Shown here: piece by piece, positions 9,605 to 64,000 of the stretch
Position numbering within the stretch: position 1 is the first letter of the stretch
How the letters are laid out: every line of letters starts with the position of its first letter
Source of the DNA: Bagarius yarrelli
Taxonomy: Eukaryota > Chordata > Actinopteri > Siluriformes > Sisoridae
Assembly: GCA_005784505.1 (NCBI GenBank)
Contig: VCAZ01000075.1
Span: 1,038,501 to 1,102,500, forward strand
Reading direction: 5' to 3'
DNA: 64,000 nucleotides
Translations under genes and position numbers: made by a program
The notes under the pieces: model-generated
Databases searched by the model: none
What the model was told of the DNA's origin: nothing
Seen by the model: only the letters and a program-made list of their open reading frames with translations

Positions 9605-9728
9605 TTGGGGTCGGAGTGAAGGATCAGCCGTGATACAGCATCACTAGAGCAAAAAAGGTGTAGGAGCTTTGGCCAAGGTCCCTTGGTAGTGCCATCTTGG
9701 CAGTGGTGGGACTTAAACCCCAGTCTTT
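9605..9728 (-). mobile_element. Degenerate SINE-like fragment
   Basis: Contains CAAGGTCCCTTGGTAGTGCC and GGGACTTAAACCCCAGTC, a decayed reverse copy of the SINE head found elsewhere in the window. Confidence 0.45.
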
Positions 9729-9736
9729 TGCTCAAT

Positions 9737-10291
9737 TAGGGCTGCCATGATTATCAATTGGTGACGATTAACTGTCAAAGTAATTTATTGCGATTATGAC
9801 GATTTATTGTCTGTTTTGGGGCTTTATTGATTAATTGTTTGTTTAAAGGCTTTGACAATTAAATGTTTGTAAAAAAAAGTAGTATTGTAGTATTTTATAA
9901 TCGCTCCAGTTTGTGCTTTATCAACGCTCTACTGTAAATATTTTATTAGAGATAAATAGTATTTAATGAAATTCATACTTTGTGTCCTGTCAGTGGTGTT
10001 TATTGGTTTATAAATTAATTAATGTCCTATTCAGTTGCATTACCAGTCGTTAACATGAGCTGCGCTGGTGATGTCGCGTTATTGAAGCGGCGCTTGGAGC
10101 GTCAGAAAACTTTACAGCGCTCTGACTTTCAAATCCTGCCGCTCCACTCACTCACTCTGGTTGAAAGTATGACGCTGCAGATACTACAGCTCCCCCTAGT
10201 GGCTGATAAAAGTGTGCAATAATTGTGGTTGGATTTAACGATTGCCGTTAGGTCAAATAATTGCGATTATTTAATTATTGTGACAGCCTTA
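9737..10291. mobile_element. Non-autonomous hAT-like element
   Basis: Termini TAGGGCTGCCATGATTATCA and, reversed, TAAGGCTGTCACAATAATTA form imperfect terminal inverted repeats with hAT-type ends. The flanks TGCTCAAT (9729-9736) and TGCTCTAC (10292-10299) look like a decayed 8-bp target duplication (6 of 8 match). No transposase domain is evident; a 66-codon plus frame inside (10022-10222) is probably incidental. Confidence 0.65.
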
Positions 10292-10474
10292 TGCTCTACA
10301 ACCCAGAGCCTAAATCAGCCGTGCATAGGTGATCTTTTTTTTCTATAACATGGCATTAAATCTGCATCGTATGTCTTCATTGGGATTTGAATTTTTGGTT
10401 TTAGGTGAATTTACACAATCCTAGTAAAAATCCTAGCTGTAAAATATCAGCCCTGAAATCAAACAACAGGATCA

Positions 10475-10801
10475 CAGATTGGTTCTCTACTTTATTAGAG
10501 ATTTTTTTTTTTTTTTTAAATCAGAACATATACAAATAGCACATCCTTTGCCGGAGTAAAAAACAAACACACAAGATATTAATACTTAAAACCAGACGTA
10601 AAGGAAATGACACATTCTGGTTTGTGGTGGGTTTTTTTTTTTGTGGAATCTGGAAAACGTGTATGTTAGTTGATGTGTCTTGTGGTTAGTATTAATACTA
10701 ATAGTGCTTGTTTCACTTTTAGTTTTAATGTGCAGTGTTATTTTAGATTTTGTTTAAAAAAAAAAATATTTCGTTTCACGCTTGAACTCAGGAGGACCTC
10801 A

Positions 10802-10845
<44 letters not shown>

Positions 10846-12441
10846 CTCATCGAGCGATAATAGTCTGATACAATATACGGACTACACAGGATTGAAAATA
10901 TGACAAACGTTATATATATAATTTTTTTTTCCATGTTAACATCCGTCAAAGATTTCTTGTAAAGTGAGTGGTGCAAAAACAAACCTAACCAAAGTGAATT
11001 TTAGTAAAGAAAAGGCACGATAATTCTGACAGAAGGTGCAAGAGGTGATGGTGAACGAGGGGTTGGAGCATATCGGTCACTAAAAACAACTAAAAACGCA
11101 AACAATCAACTAAATTGAAAAAAAACAAAACCAAAAAAAACCCCCAAATAATTTTTTCTTCAGTTACATGCGATCACAAGATTCCAGATGTTGAAACAGC
11201 CGAAGCAGGTGATGAAATAAGCTTCGAAGGTACAAAAACAGTCCGAGAGGAAGAACACACACATTCCATGATTTTTTAGCTTCGATTTGAAGAAGAGTAT
11301 CAAACAGTAACAATCAAAGAGCATTAGGTAAAGAACGTTTTAAGAACGTCGCATGCATCTTTTACTGTGTTTGTTTTTTTGTTTTTTTTTTAATGCCGTA
11401 GTATAAAGCCAACAGATCACAAAAGATGTCACAAATCTGGCTGTTGAAGAACGACTTTCCTAAAGCACTAAAACTACTTTAAAAATAGATCTCGGTTTTA
11501 CGTCAGTTTAAAACCTATAACACGAAAAAAAACCAGAGAAATAAATATGTATTAAAAAATCCAGTCATAACAACTAATAAAACCATTAAAAAGCATGCAT
11601 GCGAAATATGATTTCAATTGTGCCAGAGTGTATAAATTATATAAAAAAAAAGTTAGTATGTAATTATATAAAACTTTAAATAAAACTTTAATCGGAATCG
11701 TTATAGTAGAAATGATTCGTAGTGGCATCGAGCTGAATGGCGTCTAGATCTGAGTTACGGTACTTACATTTAGGACGACTAAAGGAGATACATTTGAAAG
11801 AATAAGAGGTTGTTAATACTTATTACTAATAAAACAGATCTCTAGGGGCCCCCAAAGTGCAGAGGTCCTAACTTCCTCCTCCCTTTTATCAGCACCCCTG
11901 CGTTTTGTATGTAAACAGGATAGTCGCTTGGGTCTGTCGCTTTTTCAGCATCACATTCTCAATGGCGTGGCTAAAGAAAACTGAATGAATTAAAAAGATG
12001 ACTAAGAGAATAAAAATAGATCCATCTTATCCTACTGTAGATTGACACTAGTTTTTTTTTTTGTTTTTTTTTGTTTTTTTTTGCTGTTGTGGTCAGGCAT
12101 CCAAACGATACATGTAAACAATCAATCAATCCCTTCTTGATATCTCTTGGGGTATAATTAAACCCCTGATCCGTTTTGAGCTGACCAGCTAGAGTAAACA
12201 ACGGTCTGGAAAAAAAAAAAACCCCAAGAAAACAGCAAGGAATTTAAAAGTTTGTACACGAAGCCCTGCGGAGGGATAATAAAACATCCCATCATTACGG
12301 TATCAACACGAGCGGGCTCAAGAAGCTCAAAAGCCACATCAGACAATAAGGTCAACACCAGGGGAAGTACTGTACAACCAGCGGGGATTACAAGGGGAAG
12401 AAAGAGGTCACTTTGGTACCCATATCTGGACTGGAACGGGT
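10475..12441 (-). other. doc2b: doc2b 3' UTR and candidate poly(A) signal
   Basis: Downstream of the stop codon on the minus strand, the first canonical AATAAA is at 10496-10491, followed by a GT-rich stretch. That would give a 3' UTR of about 1.95 kb. An earlier ATTAAA at 11692-11687 could be used instead. The interval is AT-rich, has no coding potential, and contains a (CA)n run and several homopolymer A/T runs. The 3' end is inferred, not proven. Confidence 0.4.
10803..10843. repeat. (CA)n microsatellite in the doc2b 3' UTR
   Basis: About 20 perfect CA units. If the 3' UTR model is right, the transcript carries (UG)n, a ligand for CELF/TDP-43-type RNA-binding proteins (inference). Confidence 0.9.
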
Positions 12442-59198
<46,757 letters not shown>

Positions 59199-59201
<3 letters not shown>

Positions 59202-59205
59202 GCAT
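59199..59205 (-). promoter_or_regulatory. Overlapping upstream ATG (uORF) at the doc2b start
   Basis: The minus strand reads ATGCATG: an ATG at 59205 lies 4 nt upstream of the doc2b ATG at 59201, in a different frame. The upstream frame runs 20 codons over the start of doc2b and stops at a TGA inside the 'MAID' codons. Neither ATG has a purine at -3, so leaky scanning is plausible. Confidence 0.5.
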
Positions 59206-60000
59206 GCAGCCGTATGGGCGAGGCCCCCCAGGAGGCGGGGCAGGTGTAGAGATTGGCGAACGACTGGAGTTTAAAAAAAAAGTTACAAAAAACCTCCACC
59301 TTGCCTGTCTACCTGAAGAAGCAAATAAAAAGCCTTGAGTTGGTGGACAAGCTTGATGCTGTGTGTGTTGTGTGTAGGAGAAAGTGCTAAGAAAGAGAAG
59401 GCAGTTACAACTACATAAGTGTCAGCGGAGTGGTACTGCGAGCTGTAAGCATGCTGTGTACCTCAGCGCTCTGCTCCAAGCGCTACAGAACGCATTGAGG
59501 CAGCCTGAACACTAGCCACTGGAATAAGTGGAGAGAGACAGAGGAGGAGACGGAGGTAAAGCGAGAGAGAGAGAGAGAGAGAGGGAGGGGACAGGATTAG
59601 TGTGTGTGAGAGAGAGAAAGAGGGAGAGAGAGAGAGAGAGAGAGAGGGAGAAAGACGGATTGGCTGATGCCAGTGCTTAGCAACGAGGCGGTAAACAGGA
59701 ACCGTCGATGCGGCTACTTAATTATGCTATTAATCCTTCCATCTGCCAGATAGAGTGTGTGAGAGAGAGAGAGAAGGAGAGAGAGAGAGGTGGGGAGGAA
59801 GCCAGAGCGTTCATTCCTTCAGACAAACAGCATTGTCCATATAGGCACAATAAGCTGACTGCAGAATCTGCAACAAGTGGTACGTTCCTGCATGCTGACT
59901 ATCACAGAATATACAAACAAATAAATAAATAAATTTAAAAAAATAACATCCGACGTTTGATTAACGGATCTTTGATACAGCGAGTCTGTAGCACTATGAC
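59206..60000 (-). promoter_or_regulatory. Likely doc2b 5' UTR/promoter region with GA tracts
   Basis: Just upstream of the ATG the sequence stays GC-rich to about 59260. On the minus strand there is an acceptor-like site (T-run, then ttaaactccag, near 59262), so a separate 5' UTR exon farther upstream is possible. Between 59528 and 59800 lie several long (GA)n tracts (e.g. 59569-59590, 59608-59650, 59760-59790), which in vertebrate promoters can bind GAGA-type factors. I could not place a transcription start. Confidence 0.3.
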
Positions 60001-60592
60001 TTAATAAGGAACTTTACCTTGTCACTCTGTTAAGCAACACTTTACAAGTAGAACTGCATTAAAATGTGGAAATGTATTAATAATAGGAATTACAAACACA
60101 TATGTTACACATAGAATGTAAAAAAGTGGTAAAAAAAAAGATATGGAATGAGGAAGGAAATGACTGACCAAGCGCTGATAACGGTTCGCTGGTAATAAAT
60201 AAAATTGGGATGCGATCGATAAAAATAGGTTGAATGTCAATAACTGATGTTTATTTATACATAAATGTAAGCTGTGAAAGATACAATAATTATGCTATAT
60301 AAACATACAAAGAATGATCAAAATATCAGAGGTAAACAACAGAAAATTCTCACTACGTTGATGTCCTATTCAGGGTTAGCTTGTCTTCTTCTGTGACGAT
60401 GTAGTGCTCTTAGTGCATCTGACAGCGTTTTCATTTCTTTAGTTGTGCTCAGCATCTTTTTCATATTAAACTGTGCAATTGTAACGAGACTCCACTGAGG
60501 CGAGACGTATTTGAACCCAAGTGCAGTTTTGTGACTATATACATAAACACCAAACAAACAATGAACATGAACTAAACATAACTTGACTGAAC

Positions 60593-60985
60593 AGGAACGG
60601 GAACAGGAACAGACACAGGAACAGACACAGGAACAAGAACAGACACAGGAACAGATACAGGAACAGACACAGGAACAGACACAGGAACAGACACAAAAAC
60701 AGACACAGGAACAGACACAGGAACAGACACAGGAACAGACACAAAAGCAGACACAGGAACAGATACAGGAAAAAGAATAGACATTTACAAGCAACAGACC
60801 AGGACTTTGCCGGACAGATACAAGAACAAAGAGGAACAGATACAGGAGAAAGAACAGACACAGAAACAACAACAGGCACAGATACAGGAACAGACACAGG
60901 AACAGAAACAGACACAGGAACAGACACAGGAACAGATACAGACAGATACAGGAACAGACACAGATACAGGAACAGACACAGGAAC
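60593..60985. repeat. 12-bp minisatellite, units like GGAACAGACACA
   Basis: Tandem GGAACAGACACA/GGAACAGATACA/AAAACAGACACA units in two blocks (60593-60780 and 60835-60985) with a less regular spacer containing AGCAACAGACCAGGACTTTG. Because the unit is a multiple of three, long frames appear on both strands (Gln/Thr-rich on plus, Val/Ser- or Cys-rich on minus). No gene is implied. Confidence 0.93.
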
Positions 60986-60999
60986 AATCAAACAATAAT

Positions 61000-62590
61000 A
61001 CACACTAGACAGGGCAAACACAAGAGGAAATAAATACACAAGAAACTTATTAACAAAGACAAGACACACCTGAACACAATCATAGGACTGAACAACCAAT
61101 GAAAACAAGACACAAGGACAGAGGGAAACACGACAGCACATGAGGACACAACAGGAAGTAAACAAAACACTGCCGAGGCTAGCTTAGCTAGCTAGCATAG
61201 CTTAGCCTAGACACAAAACAACCATCGAACAAGAACAACATAAAACAAGAACATGAAAACCTTACAGCAATACTTTTATTTTACTGAAATGGTGACCGTC
61301 TAAAGTACAATTTTCAACTTACAGCGATAAGCTGCGTCTGGATCTGTATAAGACAGGAGTATCCCGTCTTATCCATGCTGTAAGATACTCTGTGATGTTT
61401 TATGTGACTGATTCATAACGATACAAGAAATCTGCATGTTGTAACATGACTAAAGTGTTTTTGCAGAAAACGGAGTTCCGCACAATTTTTTTGGAGTAGA
61501 CTTTCACACTTTCATAGGCTGCTGTAATGAGTTGACCAGGGACCTGTAGCTTCAGGTTAAGGATGTTCAGTTCCTGTGTAATGTCTACTAGGATGCTATT
61601 TAAGTTCCACGACCCATTTAGGATCAAAATTAACTTGAAATCTCTTCTAGACATTTTGCACATTTTCAGTGCAGTGAATTATATCACCATATGGTAAATT
61701 TCTTTTAAAAAGACAAAAAACTGACAATAATGTAAACCCTTTGACCTCTTTGTACCAGCGTTACCAGTCCATATTTTTTTTTTTACAATTCATAGACAGA
61801 GGGCCACTGGTAGTAATACCTACTAGTCTGTTCCATGGCAAACCAGCGTGTTCAGTCACGTTGCAGGGCAGATGAGATATATCTTTGATATATCATGTTC
61901 TACTTTTCTGGACAAATTATATTAACAGCCTTCAACACAGAGTCCTTTATAAACGGCCCTCTAACTGCAGCATGAGCTTCAGTATCCTTATCGCTTTGTG
62001 GAAAAAGCTTTGCTGGGACATGAGCTTCCTCTGCAACTGGCTTGTTTTTTTCCTCTAGTTTTGCTGATACTTCTCATACTGGTCTCGGTGTTTAGTCGAG
62101 TAATGATGCTTGAGATGGTACTGCAATGTTTTTAGACAGTTGGCATTTCCATAATGGCCTGCCAGCCAATAGTTTGAGACCCTTGCCTTAAATGATTAAC
62201 TATTTCCTTCATTCCAGCCCTTAAAAAAAGAATTTTCTCTTAGGCAGGGAAAACATTTGTAAAAACGTCAGACATTGCATCAAGTTGGGTTCAAGAATTC
62301 AAAGTGAATTGAATTAACCAGAAGTCTCTGAGCACTTTACTAATCCGGCAAGGGAAGACTGGACTGAGTTGCTTTCCTCTTATTAAAAATAGTAATTTGC
62401 ACAAATACAAATATCTACATGGCACAGATTTGCCCTTTTGCGTCATTTAATATTGCTCTTATTGTTCTGAGTAAATCGGTAGCGTATGCTCAAAGTGAAT
62501 GGGTGTCTGTTCGATTTACACTTGCTTTCCTTCTAAAAAGAACAAACAGTAACACGGTACACCCACAAAACAGAAGCCTGCTTTTTAAAA
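61000..62590. other. Unassigned flanking DNA
   Basis: A-rich DNA (61000-61300), then mixed sequence. A minus frame at 61663-61400 has no recognised motif, although 61310-62250 vaguely resembles a decayed coding repeat. No exon supported. Confidence 0.4.
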
Positions 62591-62602
62591 GATGCCAACA
62601 TT

Positions 62603-62604
62603 TC

Positions 62605-62638
<34 letters not shown>

Positions 62639-62640
62639 GA
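62603..62640. repeat. (GA)n microsatellite
   Basis: About 19 units with one C interruption. Confidence 0.95.
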
Positions 62641-63134
62641 TGGCATTACTAAGTGCCACAGCAAAGATTTCAACCATGTGGCATAGACAACAAAGAGTAG
62701 ATTAAGCCGATCAAGTCAGATTATGATACCAGTACGCCGCTATTAATTTCAGGCTCTATAAAAGAATATAGGGTTGGGCTCCTATATTTGGTCATTTCAA
62801 CCAAATATAGCAGATGCAGTACACAGCGAAATGAACGTTTCCCCAGGACTATGGTGCAAAGAACAACGCCGAGCTAAAGACTAAGGTGTCATAGCAACAC
62901 GCTGTAAAGTGCATGTGTGCAAACTGGTGCAAACAGTGCAAATAAACAATACAAACATTACTCCGGACAGTGCAAACACAGACAATACAAAAACAAATCA
63001 CACTGCACAGTACATTCAACGGCGCCGGCCAGATTATAAAAGATGTGCGGCTAGAGAAAGAAATGTGAAAACCGCATTTAACAGATAGTTTTTTTGTGTT
63101 TACAAGCTGCTGTAACCACTGATTTATGTTGAGT

Positions 63135-63560
63135 GTGTATGTGTGTGTGTCAGTTGAGGTAGGTCAGTTCAGGTCTGAGGGTTGAGGAGCCTGATAGCTT
63201 GAGGAAATAAGATGGCAAAGTGTGAAAAGTGAGTGTGAGGGGTTTGTGGGCTCATCCGCAATGTGTTTGGGTTTGCGCATGCAGAGAGTGGTGTAAATGT
63301 CCATTATAGAGGGAAGAAAGACCCAGATGGTCCTTAAGGCTGTGATGCAGCTGCTCAGAATGCCCTCAATGGTCTCTCTGGAGGATGGAGGTTGGAAGCA
63401 GAGGCGCGGCTGGACTTTTTTGCTGATGGAGCTAGTGTTGAGTGACCAGGTGAGGTTCTACGCGAGGTGAACACCAAGGAATTTGGAATTTGGAGAATCC
63501 GTCGATGTTCAGAGGAGAATGGTCGCTCTTCTGAAGTCAACAACTATCTCCTGTGGATGT
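63135..63560 (-). repeat. Possible decayed coding-type interspersed repeat
   Basis: 63170-63550 (e.g. TGAGGAGCCTGATAGCTTGA, GGTGAACACCAAGGAATTTG, GTCAACAACTATCTCCTGTG) resembles a repeat I associate with fish LINE-type sequence. No intact frame. Confidence 0.35.
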
Positions 63561-63645
63561 AATTGCCACGACCACCTATCCACCAAACAAGTCGCTTTGT
63601 AGAAGGGCATCTGACAAATGGCAGAAATGTAACTGTAAATGTAAT
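63560..63645 (+). mobile_element. SINE tail fragment
   Basis: GTCGCTTTGTAGAAGGGCAT then CTGACAAATGGCAGAAATGT resembles the SINE tail only. Confidence 0.5.
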
Positions 63646-64000
63646 TTAACTCGACACACCAGATTCTTTAATTATGCTAACAACTGCATGAACAAAAATA
63701 CAGTAAAGTTTTATGTAATTTCTGTCTAAAAGGGAATTTCAGCTTTAAGTGGAATCTATTCCAATATTTTCCCCTTGGAAAAACAGCAGATGACAAGTTG
63801 ACATACTGCGTATGTTTTTATCTCTATTACCAAGTTAAAAAAGCTGATAAAAAAAACCAAAAAAAACAAGCAACAACAGTTTTACAGTCATTAAGCAAAA
63901 ATGGGATTCGCGTGTTTTGCAAAAAATAATAGCAAAAACAAACAAAAACACCTGGAATTATAAAACAAGCTGAATCAAAGTGAAAAGAACCTCTACATGG

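Noticed and set aside
60366..60995. 209-codon minus frame rich in Cys/Val/Leu
   Set aside because: Translation of the 12-bp minisatellite in one of several open frames.

Overview
This is vertebrate nuclear DNA, almost certainly from a teleost fish. Genes are split by long AT-rich introns with GT-AG junctions. The window is dense in microsatellites, fish-type Tc1 transposons and tRNA-derived SINEs carrying the tail 'CTGGATAAGAGCRTCTGCCAAATG'. An otophysan fish (catfish or relative) is a reasonable guess from the repeats, but I cannot prove it. No bacterial, phage or CRISPR features are present.

Layout. 1-1400: simple repeats and a possible first exon of a neighbouring minus-strand gene (donor at 843/844). 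About 4885-8470: a compact minus-strand gene that appears to be a multi-snoRNA host. It has a 5'TOP-like start, short stop-riddled exons and a tiny last exon with AATAAA, and each of its seven predicted introns holds one snoRNA-like structure (six H/ACA, one C/D). 9150-10490: fish interspersed repeats and a hAT-like non-autonomous element. About 10475-59201: one large minus-strand gene, doc2b (double C2-like domain beta), whose nine coding exons can be joined in frame to 414 codons plus stop. Upstream of it (59205-60000) is a GA-rich, partly GC-rich region likely to contain its promoter or 5' exons. 60500-64000: a 12-bp minisatellite, SINE remnants and unassigned DNA.

The doc2b introns (125 bp to 15.7 kb) hold most of the window's mobile DNA: two damaged Tc1 elements, two further mariner/Tc1 remnants, a non-LTR retrotransposon fragment, many SINE copies, and tandem repeats built on CAAGTC-like, 12-bp and TA units.

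The genes do unrelated jobs. doc2b encodes a calcium sensor for vesicle exocytosis. The snoRNA host would supply guide RNAs for pseudouridylation (H/ACA) and 2'-O-methylation (C/D). The host gene was found by hand-folding, so its RNA families and exon edges need a covariance-model search and RNA-seq. The doc2b model is well supported by splice phase and protein similarity.
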